From Pterobdella sp. o SKG-2022 (taxonomy: Eukaryota; Annelida; Clitellata; Hirudinida; Piscicolidae), in contig OZ038326.1 of the NCBI GenBank assembly GCA_964035795.1, positions 4,218,889-4,282,888 of the forward strand: a DNA stretch of 64,000 nt, written 5' to 3'. The notes beneath the pieces are model-generated. The model was not told the DNA's origin, ran no database searches, and saw nothing but the letters and a program-made list of their open reading frames with translations. How positions within the stretch are numbered: position 1 is the first letter of the stretch; each line of letters opens with the position of its first letter. The translations under genes and the position numbers were made by a program. Of this stretch, positions 27,301-41,200 are shown piece by piece.

Positions 27301-29180
27301 TACATATGAAAACGTCTTCTTTTTGAATTATAATTTTACACATAGTAATTAACTTGATAAATTCTTTATTGTTTATGTATTTTCAAACTTTATTATCACA
27401 CATATTAACAGCTAAAAATGGAATGTATAAACACAAACAAATAAGTTCTTATCAACACATATTCAGTATGGCCGGTTTGCTTATATTCGGTAAACTGAAC
27501 TCAAAACCCTTAAAACCGCCAGTGTCCTTTTAACGCAGCTTATAGTTTTTTTTAGCTTTTCGAAGAATTCTTCAATAGAGATAAGAAAAATGTTTCCACG
27601 GCGGCGTATAGAGCCTCAATACACAACAGAGGATTTGAAAGTGAGATAATTGACCAAAATTCAGCTTTTTTAACATCATCTATAAAAATCTCGATTTTTT
27701 TTTTTCTATTTTAAAAAAATTTTTTATCACGCAGTTTTTTGATTAGTTATTAAGTTCTTTGGCAAGCAATGCAAAAAATTGCAGATAGATTGTAATTAAT
27801 TGAGAAACCTTATAGGAATGATAAAACTAAAAGATAAATCATTTTTGATCTAAAATTTTATATATATAATTCAATTCCAATAAGGCAGAGTTTTCATCTG
27901 TCAGAAAATTATGTTCATTAACGTGTAATGAAGTTACGATTGAAGTTGGCATATGAAATTCACATGAAAGAATCTTTTATCATCACTCAGAAACAATCAG
28001 TAACAACTGAACTAGAAGAAACTTTATAGGAAAAAATTTAATCTTGTTAAAGAAGCAATTAGATAAACTTATAAAATATATCGAAAATTTTCACATGCAT
28101 TTCCTATATAATTCCACTCCCCAAACAGCTAATAGGAAAAGTGAAATTTAAATTTTTGACAAGTTTCCAAGTAACCAAATAATTTATTTCAATGAATATA
28201 TCGAAACAACGTTTGGCTGCGTGCAGATATCTATATAAGACGTAAGCATAAACCACGCGTTTTGAAGCCAAAAAATCGTTATAAGCATCAAAAAGACTTG
28301 TTTAAAAACCTTTTAGAAACCAATTGGCAGTTTGACAACACTTTGTTTTTCGAGTTTCACTTCTTTATTGCTTGTATTGTCAAAGAAGCATTTTTCCGGT
28401 ATTTTTTTTAAATCTTTGGCGCTTAAATTGTAATTTAATTACTCTTAGTATGTTTATAGTTTTGAATGTAGAAACGCACTGAAAACAGTGGAACTTCAAT
28501 TTAACACATGTTAAGTTTAAAATTAACATTAGTTAGATTAATTAGAAAAAAAGGTTTTCTTTCATATAAATTTTTTGTAATTTTATTTATGTTAAACTAA
28601 CTTGATAAGTCATAAGTTGTGTGTGGTATAGTTAGTGTAAAAGCTCATAGAATATTTTGTTCTCCTTGGTGTTGCTAATTTAATTAAATGAAATTTTCAG
28701 TTTTCAAAAGTTAAGATTCCATGTTTTTTATCCGAAGTTGTGTTTTGAACAAGTGTACCCGATAGACATTACTAGTTGCAAAACTAGTGTTAAATTGATA
28801 CATAAACTCAAATACCTTGAAATATTTTTCCAATTTATTTTTTTTGTTATTTTATATCATTTAAGAATATTTTCAAAATAAAAATGTTTTTTGCTCTCTG
28901 AAGTGAATTTTTTTTCCCGAAGTTTATATTTTCAAAATAATTTTCCTAATTTCCGATAGGTTACTTCGAAATAAAAATTCTATTGTTAATTATTTCCCAA
29001 CCATAATTTCAACAATCAACATGTTGAATTTTTTATTTCACAATAAATTTTTAAAAATGCAATAAAATTATAAAAAGGGAAGTTTCCCCCTTAGCTTCTG
29101 ATTATAAAACCACATTATACAGTTACATACTTATTTAGGACGGCATACTATTATGTCGAGAAATAGTAGCCGCCACGATG
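24329..29180. other. Gene-poor AT-rich stretch
   Basis: No exon was recognised on either strand. The one notable structure is the hairpin at 26694-26759. The remaining open frames are short, T- or A-rich and without motifs. Confidence 0.5.
26694..26759. repeat. 66-nt near-perfect inverted repeat (hairpin; candidate small-RNA precursor)
   Basis: Arms 26694-26713 and 26740-26759 are perfect reverse complements over 20 bases (TTTTTGGAATGTCAAAGAAA). Pairing continues inward for 10 more positions with two G-U wobbles and one C-A mismatch, leaving a six-base loop at 26724-26729. The result is a 30-bp stem. It could be a miRNA-like or endo-siRNA hairpin, or a small foldback (MITE) remnant. The strand of any transcript is unknown. 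The structure is directly seen; the function is inference. Confidence 0.85.
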
Positions 29181-29480
29181 CCAGCTCAAAGACTTCTTTC
29201 TCTCATTGCTCCAGCCAGATCTTCAATTTTCATGCCACAGTTTCTAACCAGTCTGTCAACAAATGTCATTGTTGGTCTTGCATTACTGACACTACCATTT
29301 CTTGGTTTCCAGAGTACTAGATCTGCAACGACTTCGTAGTTTTTTCTGAAGCATTGTCCAGCAAACCTCAAACGTCTTTGTCTGATCACGTCAGAGATTT
29401 TTGGCATTCCCGAGTAAAACACTGTATTGGAGACGTGTTCCCTCCAGCCGAATATGGATGAGAAAATTTGACCCTAACAA
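29175..29480 (-). mobile_element. Degraded LINE (non-LTR) reverse transcriptase C-terminal fragment
   Basis: Minus strand, starting near 29475: GWREHVSNTVFYSGMPKISD then RQRRLRFAGQCFRKNYEV, DLVLWKPRNG and RPTMTFVDRL. This is the signature C-terminal region of endonuclease/RT LINE proteins (typical pattern W-x-x-H-x-x-N..LYG-LP-x-x-S-x-I-x-x-R-R-L-x-F-A-G-H..., GRP..TY.D.L). A stop interrupts the frame upstream, the frame is lost after RERSL, and no catalytic RT motif is present. It is a dead fragment, different from the one at 24 kb. Confidence 0.75.
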
Positions 29481-31083
29481 ATAGCCTCGGAAAAAAACTG
29501 GACGATAGTAATACGAGACGACTCCGAGACAGTTATAAAAATTACCTATAAAACATCCATTCGAAAAATTCATACATTTATTAAAAATAAAGCTATAATT
29601 TTTAATAAAAGTACCGGTCCCTTGCATTTGTGTTAACTTGGAGTCACGCTTCATTGTAATCATTATGTACTGAGTTGTGTTGAGATTAAGGTCTCTTAAA
29701 TAATAACATTGTTTCAAAATTACTTTTTCTAATGAATGTATGAATTTCTTAAATTGATGTTTTCTAGATAATTACTATATAAAGCATACATAAGATGTCT
29801 GAAAAGTTATAAAATCAAAAAACTAGTTTCTAAATTTATTTTATTATGTTGATAAAATAGAAATGGATTTGATTTATATAAAAAGAACTTTTTACATTAC
29901 AGATGATTATAAGTTTTTTTCAAAAAACTGAATTCACTTAACAGCGTGTTTTAAAAAAAACCATGAGTTGACAAATCACTGTTTTTTGAAAAATTTTTCG
30001 GGAATTTACAAAACACTGTAAGGCGAAAATTTTTTAAAAATTCACGAAACACTGGGATAATGAAACTAGTTGAATGCTAATTCCATCTTACCTTAACTAT
30101 CCATCATAAGTTTCGTCTTTGGCAATCAAAGAGAAAGATAGTATGTTTATTCAGTACTTCAATATTTGTACTTTAAGATAACAAACTTTGTTGATTCTGA
30201 GATCTATGACAAATTAATTTCTAGGAAAATTAATCAAAGTCGTTGAGTGTTTGTTCGGAAATTTTGAAACATTACTAGAACTCTTGTATTTACATTCTTG
30301 TCTGCATTTCCAATAATTGCATCATCGTCTCTAACATTCTTATTGGCAGAGTAAAGACTTTAAAGAATATATATTGAGAAATAGCTTAATTAAATGAAAA
30401 AGTCATACAATAAAAGATGAAGAACGAAAAAAATAAGTTTTACAAAAAAGTGTCTTGAAAGAATGAATGATGCATTGGTGTAGTGATTCAAAATAATTTG
30501 CTGTGACCAAAAATTACTGTTCCATTATCCCTGAATTTATGTTCGAACACAACACAAATCAATAGCTATTTATATTTCAAAAAATTGCTCTTTAATTTGG
30601 AATTTTTATATAAACATTATTTAATGAATGGCTTTAACTTTGTTTTAGAATAGAAGAAAATATGTCTTAGAAGAGAAGAAAATATTTTTAGCAAGCGCTA
30701 TATAAGTAAAAGTGATTAAATTAGATTTGACTGCATTACATGCAAGCTTAAAATCAAAATTATTTCAGAAAAACTATTTTTTGCATCTAATCCATTATAA
30801 TCAATCTTTGTTGTTAATGCTATTTTCTCTTAATTAAAAAACATCACTGATTCTAACTTATTTTTCAAACTTATAAATGGACAGTCTTCCCAAACTATAG
30901 CTAGAGCTAACTTTTTCTCATATACGAATACCACTTTTTGGAAGAAATCACAGAAACCATTGAAACCATTCATCATCGTTCAAACACAAACTTAACTATT
31001 GTATTATTGAAGTTTGAAGCTTGCATGAATAACATGAGATGATTAATTTTTTTCTACGTCCTTATTGTTTTAAAAAGTTTTTT

Positions 31084-31255
31084 CGGTTTCTATAGCTCAA
31101 TGGTTGAGCATTAGACTAATTATCTGAAGTTACCAAGTTCGATCCTGCGTGGGCCGACAATTAGCACCTGTTCCACAAAATGTTTTCGCTACATTAAATT
31201 TGTAAAAAGCGCTTTGATCTATAAGGAAAAGCGCTTTATAAATACCGCATTACAT
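31084..31255 (+). mobile_element. tRNA-derived SINE, copy 1
   Basis: The head is tRNA-like: an A-box region TAGCTCAATGG at 31093-31103 and a B box GTTCGATCC at 31137-31145. An anticodon-arm-like segment TTAGA-CTAATTA-TCTGA is compatible with tRNA-Ile(AAU). The body (GACAATTAGCACCTGTT...) is followed by a tail with AGCGCTTT / AAAGCGCT arms that can form a hairpin, then TTATAAATACCGCATTACAT. The same architecture recurs at 58.4 kb, which establishes a repeat family. Confidence 0.88.
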
Positions 31256-31445
31256 AGAGAACTTTTTCTTTTTATCAGTAAAACATATCACTCAAATCAG
31301 AACCGTTCAAAACTCGAAAAAGTCGTCATTGGTTATTCAAAATGTAAAACAAAGTGTTTTTGATGGCGAAAAAAATATCGTGTGAAAGTTGGCGTTCTAA
31401 TAACATGAATAACATTGCTTAGACAGTCTCCAAAGATTTGTCTCG

Positions 31446-31492
31446 TCTATAAATCTATGAATCTATAAATCTATGAATCTATGAATATATGA
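31446..31492. repeat. Short tandem repeat, 8-base unit (ATCTATGA/ATCTATAA)
   Basis: About six imperfect copies of ATCTATGA or ATCTATAA in a row. Simple-sequence slippage product with no coding content. Confidence 0.85.
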
Positions 31493-31820
31493 ATTTAGGT
31501 TATATTTGTGCTCAAATTAAATTTTTTAAATGATTTTTCAGAAACTAATCAGTAGTTACATTTGAAAAAATAATTTTTTTGATTTTTATTGAAATTTCGA
31601 TTTTCAGGTATCCCTTTTGGACCGTAACTTCTGGTATAGCCTAGTTATATTTTGAATCATTGCGTATATTTATTGAATGAAAAATCTAATTTGAAAGAAT
31701 ATATTTTTGCTCAAAATAGAAAAATTTTGGTAATAGAATTTTTAAACCTATAAAACTTGATCAATTTTGAAATTAAAATCAGTTTTCTACGATTTATTAG
31801 TGAAAAACGAAGCTATACTT

Positions 31821-31907
31821 CAAACAAACAAACAAACAAACAAACAAACAAACAAACAAACAAACAAACAAACAAACAAACAAACAAACAAACAAACAAA
31901 CAAACAA
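31821..31907. repeat. (CAAA)n microsatellite
   Basis: About 21 essentially perfect CAAA units followed by an A run. Confidence 0.95.
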
Positions 31908-34900
31908 AAAAACCTCAAAGTCTTGGTTTTTAAATATTTTTTATAAAATTGAAGAGCTATAAATAATGCTTACGAGCTCCTTGTCATTTTCAATCTCGAT
32001 AGCTAAAACTTTGTAAAAAAATTTTTAAAATATATTTAAAACTGAAAATTTTTTAAAATATTACGCAAAAGCTAACAAATTTCTGACATTTTTGCCCGTT
32101 AGTGTATGATAAATAGATGACTTCTTGAAGTTTAATTTCACCAGACTCTTTGATAATGTTTTATAAAAACAGAAATCATGAGAACAAAAGAACAGTTTAC
32201 TATAATTACATTACTCTGTTTCATATTGATTCTTAATATTTTCGATTAGTTCTTAACCAGAGTTTTCAAGAATAAAGGTACCTACTTATTTTGAAATAAA
32301 AGTTTCATTAGTTCAAGAAATTACGTAATAAAAAGATAACCAAATAATTTTCTAGGTTTTCATGTGTAAATAAGTTTAAACTCAATGAATATAATATAAA
32401 ATTAAACCTGAAAGGTATAATGCTAAGTTGAAGACATCGCTTTATTATGTAAATATGAAAAATTGAACCTTCATAAATACAAAATATTATTCATCTTTCA
32501 TTAAAAATATCTTAATTAACTCAAAACTTCATCTTTGATTTTATAAAAAATCGAATATTATTTTAGGTTTGAACTTTTCTTTCCATTTTCAAAATAACGG
32601 TGGTTTTTAATTGTTTTATAAAACACTCATTCAAATCTCACTACGCATCTCCGTGAAAACTGCATTATAAAAACTCGAATTAAAAAAAATTATGAAAATG
32701 ATAACAGCATTTAAAAAAATACTGATACGACCAATAAATATCTAAATTTATAATGTATTCAAGCCTATTATAAAACTCATTCATATATATTATATTTCCA
32801 ACATTCAAAATTAATTTTCCAAAATTATATAAATATTTGAATTACTGAACAAATAATATCACACTCATTCATGTTAACAATATGATCATTAGTTGTAAAC
32901 ATTTACAGCAACCCAGATCTACACCCAATCTTGATTTTAAGTTATTTGAGCTTTCAATCAGGATTTAAAAATTCCAGGCAATCAAATTTTTAAAAGTTAG
33001 CCCATGGTTATTAAAAAAAATATAATTTGAATTTTAAAATTCATAGATTCCTTTTTTTTTACATTACGAACCTCTTTCATAAAAATGAATAAATATTCAT
33101 TATGAAATTTCTCTGTATGTTGAGTGAGGCATATGAAATAATGAGTATTCTATAAATAATATTTGGTATACACACTGTATATATACATTCCTCGTATATA
33201 AAATACTAAGTATGTATTTGAATATCGTATGAGGCATGCTGATATTCTCGATACAAAATACGCTTTTTTGAGCGTTGAAAAATTATTGGTTTAGGGGATT
33301 TACTCGTTTGATAGTACGTCTGATTTACGGGGTTTTCATGTATATTCCATCGTTTTATAGAAATGACTATAGAAATGATACTTTTTAAATGCATTTAATG
33401 ATTTTATCTTCAAGAAATTTAAGTTTTTAAAACCATTCACAGATCGAAATGAAATCTTCCTTTTACACCAGCACACAAAGCCTAAGTTCTCCTTTGAGAG
33501 TTTTTTCTAAATTCATATCTTCTTTAAAATCGTTTTATTCATTATCCAAAATAATCTCGGTGATTTTTTCGATATTTTTTTTTTTCAAAAGTTTTTCTTG
33601 CTCCACATTACCACCTTCAGACAGCACAGATAAACCAAAATCGTTTTTATATCTTTTTTCGACAAAAATGCTGAAATCATCAAACTCATCAAACAAATCG
33701 TCATCTCCATCGTTGTCTTATGAGCCATCGGAATATGAGCTGCTTCTGCAAACGGTGAACTTTTAATGAATTTATAGTTGAAATCGATTTTGGCCTAGAA
33801 ACTCTTGAAGTTAATCCCACTATAATCTAATTTAAAACTGTAATTGTAAAAAATAGCTTTTATGAGGAACAAGCACGAAGTATTTATTGAAAAAAAAAAC
33901 GAAGCTTTTACATTCAAGTGATAATGTATGTTCAACTTAAAAAAGCTTTGTTTTGTAAAAAAAATACTGCGTTCTGATACAAGAAATTATATTTTTATCC
34001 TTAAGTTCAGATACAGCAGTTTAAAAACTAATTAGAGCCCTTAGCATGAGAAGATTGCGAAAACATTTTCCTTTAGAAAATAAAAATCTTTGAATTCAAA
34101 CAATTTTGAATAACTCAATTTGAAGTTGAAAAAGTTAGTGAATTTTTTCAATTTTACCCCTCAAGAAAACCTGGTTGCAAATAAATTAAAATAATTATCA
34201 CTTATTTTCGAGAATATTGGTTTAAAATTTGAAAATTTTGGAAATTTTAACTTAATACTGAACGTACTCAAACTCAATTTTCTTTTTTCAAATAAGAGCG
34301 GAATGAATATGCTATAAAAATTAAGAGAATAGTTTTTTTACATTTTTCCTTGTAAGAACTTAATTTAATGAAAAAATTAATGAAAGAAAAAAAAGCTTGT
34401 CTAATGTTAAAAAAAAGGTTTTTCCATCAACGAAAAAAAATCAAAAATGAATAAAGAAAGAATTGAAGAACTATTGAAAAGATACGCAGAACACTCTTAT
34501 TAGACTATTCTATTAACAAAGCTATTCGATATAATGGGAGACCATCTCCAAGCATTCAAATTTACGCATGTATTTTCTAGTCATTGTCGTTTCTTATTTC
34601 ACAATAAAAAGGCTTAATTTGATTGGGTGCTCAGCAGAAGCAAGCCATTAATGGATAAATTTCAGAATAATTAAAATTTTTATTAGTAGAGTTTATGAAT
34701 AACTCTTTTTTTCAGAAAAACCTTTTAGTTTTGGATACCATACATATATTGCGTTCTTTAAATTGCAAAAAACTGTTTGAAAAAAACATTTAACTTTATA
34801 TTATGAAATAAGCAACTATGTTTTTCAATTCAACTTTAAAAAATGAATTTTTCAAAAAAATAACAAGTTTTTAAAAAAATTGAATAATTTATCAACTGAG

Positions 34901-35251
34901 GAAACCTTCAATGGCATCCTGTTACTTCATGAGCTTAAAGAATTTCATCAAAATCTTAATTTTTTCTGTTGTTGATCACTCACGAAGGCTGTATTTCATG
35001 ATGAATTATGATTGAAATAAGTTGGGAAATTATCGATATGAAATAAATTGATAAAATCTCCCTCTTTTATGAAAAAGTGTTTTTAAAAGTTCTGCTCAAA
35101 TTAAATTTCCAATAACTTCTATGTCACTATTGAAACAATAATACTCATTTTCAAATTAAATAGTTTCAAATAACCAATTATAATCTTATTATACTAATCA
35201 TTATCGATTTTGTACAGATTGTAACCCTAATATACCAAATACAACCAACAG

Positions 35252-38200
35252 CCTGAACTTAAAGTGTTTGAGACAGTCCTGATCACTGTGGTAGTGGTTT
35301 TAAACATCATTGTTCTGATAAAAGCAGCCAGTAACTGTGGAATCAAACCGAAAATGAGTTTTTTCATTTGTCATCTTGCTGTTGTTGGTGAGAAAATATT
35401 TTATACTTCATATTTTTTTATGGGTTTAAAGAATAAATTAAAAAAAACTCATCTTGCTATGAAAATGAACAAAAACGTGATAATGATAATAACTTTTCAG
35501 AGGCATCTTAATGTACTTTTATATCAATGCTAACATATCATGGTAAGGCTATACTTACCGAAAACTCTAGTTATTTTTGCTTAATTAATTTGCTAAATCT
35601 TTTCATAAATTGACGTCGATGATTAGATGAAGATAACTTCTATTTAAGTTGTGAGATAACTGGTACAAAAGATTTTAGATAATAAAATTCCCGTGTTTTA
35701 GCAATAAATAGGCATGAAGTTTACATGAAGTTACAAAACAAAATTACGTATATATTATACTTCTCGTCCAACCCCAATCTTTCTTTTCAACTAAGAATTT
35801 TTTTAATGAATGTTTTACAAACTTTGATACCTTTATTACTAAGAAATTGTGAATGATAATTTACAAAATTTTAAAAAAATAATTACCTTTTTATTGCTCA
35901 ATTCAAAATTTCAAGTACTTTAAAGAACTTATTGATAAAATAGACTGAGAATTGAAGTTTGAAACATTGAAAGCTCATTAATCTCATGTTAAATTGGACA
36001 ATTATTGGACAATCATTTATATTGTTTAAACATTTTGAGATGTCTTTTACATTGAGTTGTGACATCGTATGTTTTTCACAGTCATTTTTCCGATAGAGAA
36101 GTTCAAAACCGTACAGTTTTGATTAAATTTTCAAATTTATTTTAATGTAGAACTAAAGAATAAAATGTATTTTTTAATGTATATGAATTAGAATTCATAA
36201 ATAAGATTTTTTCGGAACATTTCATTTAAAGTTCAAAATTGGAAGACGGGGTTTGTAGGAAATTGTCTTATGACAAAAACATCAATAAAAAAACTCTCTT
36301 TTTTTATAATCGTTGCAAATTTTTAAACAAAAAAAGTCGATTTTCTTTAGAATTAATTGACTTCAAACCATACAATCAATTTCAATTAGAAACCTTTGAG
36401 TTGATGTTAAAAAACTGATTAATTTTTTTAAATAAAATATTCTTAGCTTCATGCTCATTATCCTCATTTTTCCAAACTTGATAATTGACTTTTTGTTGTA
36501 GTATTTTTAGATTTATTAAGTTACTCGTCAATTCTTTTCCCACTTTCAGCCTACCTTTCCCGTCCAATTAGGGGAACTTTGTTGTTTAATTTTATTTTCT
36601 CTTTCCTTTTCGAAACGTTTCTGTTTTAAATATAACATGAAAACTAATTATATGTTTTTCTAAGATTGAATAATTGCATTTGAAAGTAATTTTTTTGTAT
36701 TTCAGGTTTATTTTATTGATTTTATTTATCTGTAAGTGTATTTTAAATCCTCAAAGTATAAACGTTTGAGTTTAAAGTTTAACATTTAGTCAATCAAGAT
36801 TACTTTTTTAAATACAAATTTCTCCGTTTTAAAGTTGTTTTTTTTTTTTAATTTTTCTATTTCACTACTAAAAATTAATTTAAAACTTAAATTAAAATAT
36901 AAAAAACATTTTTGTTCATATTTAACAAAATCTTTCAGTAATATAATCGTATTCTCGATTCACCAGGTTAATTTCACTAATATCATTACATCCCAACACG
37001 ATTTATTATTTTTACTGGAGCGTCATCTAAAAAAAATAAACAACCATCAACATTTCCACCCTCAAACCACATTAAAATTTATGATGTTACTTCAACAACC
37101 TCACTGTTTACCAACCATCAATGCAATCAAATCAACTTTCCAAGACCTTCTGACCGGGTTGCTGGTGGCTTTGGCTGACATGCTCCTTAAGATGTACCCC
37201 TGGAGAGGTCCCACTATTTTGTGCAAAATCCATCGCTTTTTCCAGGTTATTTAATCATAGTTTATCTTTGTATAGCACCGTTTATGTGACTGAAACGCGT
37301 TATTTAGCTTTTTCAGATTAATTCGGAGGTTTGAATGAACTTTAAGTATTTTGATATTTAATTCTTTAAAGTTTTAAAAGATTTTACAAGAATTCTTTTT
37401 ATGCTTGAGAAACTTTCAAAAAATATTCAAAAATTTTCATTTTTAAGATGGAGTCTTAAAATAGTTTGAATCATTTCTCTCAACATTTAGAAGTTTGAAG
37501 TTTTGTTCAAAAGACCCATAATTAATTTTATAATGTTGTTGAAGAGATGCTTTCTTTTGAAATTTTCCAAGAGGAATTAATTCTTCTATAACATCTTGAA
37601 ATTTATTTCAACATCTAGATGACTACTTTTATTATCATTCAAATTCATTGTATTCAAACACATAAGTCCAACAAAGACGTTTTTTTGAGTATTTTTTCTA
37701 GCACTTCTATTCTATGATTTTTTCACCATTTTATTGTGAAAATTGGCTTAATTACTCAAACTTCGCTTAGTTCTCAGATAGTTCCAAACCTACTGACAAA
37801 ATACAGCTGAAGTTATAGCAACATAAATACGAGGGTTTCTGAAGCCAAGAATATCGAAATTTTATTTTGAATCAAAATTGGTTTTAGTTAATTGAATAAC
37901 CAATAAAAATCTCTTAGTTCTAAAATTGATCCGTCGATATTTTGAAAATAATTGTGAAAGGATTAGCATTATTTGAATGGAAATTTCTCTGAAGGTTTTC
38001 CTCGCATTCAAATCTTATTGTTTTTATGCAACGAATGGTGAGCGAGAAGTTTCATTAAAAAAAAAATCTGTTAAGCCGTTTTTGTCGAAGTTTTCACACA
38101 TATTTCGTAATTAGTTTTTTAATTATAGAATCATTTTTGTGTGTTTGATATAGTCGACAGCCTTTCAACTATTTCGCGGTTGGAAACTTTCGAATACCAC

Positions 38201-41200
38201 TGTGTAATTTATTTTTGTAATAGAGTTAATGAAGGTATATAACTAGAAATGTTTGGTGCAGAGGTTGGAGCATCCTAAAAAAAATTAAATAATGTATTTT
38301 AAAATTCATTCAATTTAAATATTTATTATTTTAAATTAAAATTTTTTTTGCTTTTCAATTCAAAATGAAATTATTTAGTAATTTTCAAAATGGTGCAAAA
38401 CTTGCTAGCGAAAAAATATTTCTCAAAAGTCAAATATCTTTTCGAGATTTTGTTCACATAAAATTTCTAAAAAATTGTACGAATTCTGTTAATTTAAAAA
38501 AAGAAAAAAGCTCATTTAACTTTTTCCAAAAACCGCAAATTAGCTTTTTTCAAAGCTTTAAGTTAATTTTTTATATATTAAAGTAACAAAAATGAACTTG
38601 ACTTAATGTGATTTATTCAAGTGAAAAGCTTTGCTTAAACAAAGCGTATTACACCTCGTTTTCTTAGTGTTTCGGAAAAATTTTTCAAAGATCTAATTAT
38701 TTTTTAAATTTTTCAGTGTCAAATTCTGTACGCCTCTTCATACTTACTGGTCTCGATGAGTCTGGATAGAGCTTTGTCCATCAGCCACCCACTAAACTGG
38801 AACAAACACGGTTTGACTTTCACCATGATGTACTGTCTATTATCTTGCGTTTTAGAGTAAAGCTAGGATTATCGAAAGTAAATGGTTATTTTAAAAACTG
38901 ATGGATTATTTATGAAGTTTAAAGTTGAGGCTTAAAATCTTTATAATCAAATAAAGAAACTGTTTTGGAAAATCATTGTGGAAGGAAAAATTCACTCAAT
39001 TTATTTGAATGATTTGATCAAAAAAAGATCAATTTTCTAAATCGATTTTTATCGTGTTAACGCTTATTCGTTTAACACAAAATTCTTCCCTAAACAGATG
39101 GACATTTAAAATTTTCACATCTCTGCCAGTTTTATTTGTGTTTTTTTGATGGTATCAACTTGGCTGGCTTTAACAGTCTTCAATTTTGCATGGTTTTTAT
39201 TCGCATATTGCAGAAAACTCCGAGCATTCGCGCCAATGTATTCAAAGGAAATAAACTGACATACCAGCTATCATAAACGCTATCAGAAAAAACTTACAAG
39301 AAAATCTTTCACGAAAAAATAAAAAATGATTTTATTGTCAGCGCCTTTAGGGTCCACAATGTCGTGAAAACACCCAGGCTTGGGACCTACTGTTGAAAAT
39401 CACATAATATAAAGATAAAAGATAGAAAAAAAATGACGAAAAAGTTTGAAAAGAAAAGCTGAAATTTAATTTATAAAATTAATTATCTCCATCATTGAAT
39501 AATTTTTTTTAAAATTAAGAATATCTATCAAATTTGAACTGATAACATAGAAGATAATTTTAACAGTTCTGGTTTTTTATAATTTATATTTTTCCGTCTA
39601 ACCTCCGGTAAAACCACTACACAACCATAAAATATTTTTTCTGACGTCTTATGTTGAAGGCTCAAATAGCTAAATTTGAAGCCCAATTCTTTAAATAAGC
39701 GTTTTTTTTTCAAAAAATCTTCATGTGTATTCAAATTTTTCATAGGTTGAAATATGTAAAGTTCAAGGTTTCATAAACTTTACAATACTCTAAAAATTGG
39801 GCACTTTGTTCTTATAGACAATGTTTGGTTTATAATGCATTTTATTGTTTAAAGTGGTTTATCAAATGGCCTAACTTAATTTCATTTGCGTATGCAATAG
39901 TTTATTATACAATATTATAATATGATTATTATTGAAACAAATTGAAAAAAAATTTTTATTATTGTTTAATATTTATATTTTTAAGTAATAAAGTTTACTT
40001 TTAATTTGGATAGGCATAAAAGTAAATTAATTTTGAAAAAAAAAGATTACGAGTGAACAATCAGTCATTGTTTTTGGAAGTAGACAATTTTAATTTTTTA
40101 TAGCTTTATACAGTAATGTGGTTCTAAATGCAAAGCCTGTTTAATGGTTTTTGTTTAGAATTAAAAAGAATGCATTCTTTAAAGCTTAAAAGTAATAGCA
40201 GTAAAATGGAAGGCTTAAAAAAGATAGGTTTGAAAAACTCTGAATATTGTTTGAATCTTTGTTTTCATATTAGCGTGTAAAGTTCAGAATGCTTGTATTG
40301 GTTTCAAGCAAACAATCATTAGGCTTCAAATGTGATAGCTTGTATTAATCAACTCTTTCAAGCATGCTTTACGCTTAGCAACGTTTTCAGTGTTATTCTC
40401 AATCGAAAACCCATGTGATCAATTTGAGTTCTTTCGATCAGCGGTTTTAAAGACAAATGGTGAGAATAATTTGACAATAAAAATAAAAAAAAAAACAAAA
40501 AAAGTTCATAAAAACTCATGAACCCAACATTATTGCAAACTGGTCTATATTGAGATAAATTGTGGCAAAAATACCTTTAAGATTTTGATTCATAGCAAAG
40601 GCTTAAAAACACTTCAACTGTCTTTATAAGTGATTTCCAGCGTTAAATACTTCATCCATCGGCTTTTAACTTGTCTTGGTTACGAAATGTAATGAAAAAA
40701 AACTGTGTGAAAAAAAATCTCCTTGTGTTCATATGCTTCATTTGAAATATATTTCAACTAAAAACGAAAATTTTTGATGAACGAATAAAAGTTTAGTTTA
40801 TTTCAGTAATACTACCCTCCATAAAAGATTTAATGGATTTTTCTTTGGAAGTTTTACATCTGTGTTATTTAGTTCAAATAGATCTGAAGTTGAAAAAGTT
40901 TTTTGCTACTAAGTTTAATGTGATTTATATTTTTTATCGAGGGAAATTTTTTTACTAAAACAGGAATTATTCTTGAAGTTTTTTTCATAATTTATAAATT
41001 TTTAAAAATACATTGTTTAATTGAAAAATTCTTTTATTTACTTGAATGTTATAAAGATGAGTATAATTTCTCAACTTTCTTTGTAAAAAAGCATTGAAAA
41101 ATTTTTCATTTTCATATATTTTTTTGGTAACTTTCAAAATCCGTATTCATTTTCCTTGTGTCAAATTTTTCATGGAGTTTCCCTGAAGTTTGCATTCTCA

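Larger units (their letters stand above)
29481..35251. other. Gene-poor AT-rich stretch with SINE and microsatellites
   Basis: Contains a SINE (31084-31255), an ATCTATGA-like short tandem repeat (31446-31492), a CAAA microsatellite (31821-31907) and an ambiguous segment at 33449-33766 that is open on both strands. The missing 5' exon(s) of the GPCR should lie here or further left; I could not identify them. Confidence 0.5.

Noticed and set aside
31084..31160. Functional tRNA gene
   Set aside because: A and B boxes are present but the acceptor and T arms do not close properly, the body continues into a shared SINE tail, and the same unit recurs at 58.4 kb.
35264..35533. 89-codon frame taken as a whole gene
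   Set aside because: Only the part up to 35387 is coding (GPCR TM1 exon); the remainder runs past a GTGAGA donor into intron.
36835..37254. 139-codon frame as a gene
   Set aside because: Only 37145-37245 is exon (GPCR TM2/ECL1); the upstream part is T-rich intron that happens to be open.
39120..39260. Hydrophobic open stretch after the TM3 exon, possibly another TM exon
   Set aside because: TM3 exon joins the TM4 exon at 41628 in correct phase with good GPCR alignment, so no extra exon is needed, and the stretch has no receptor motif.
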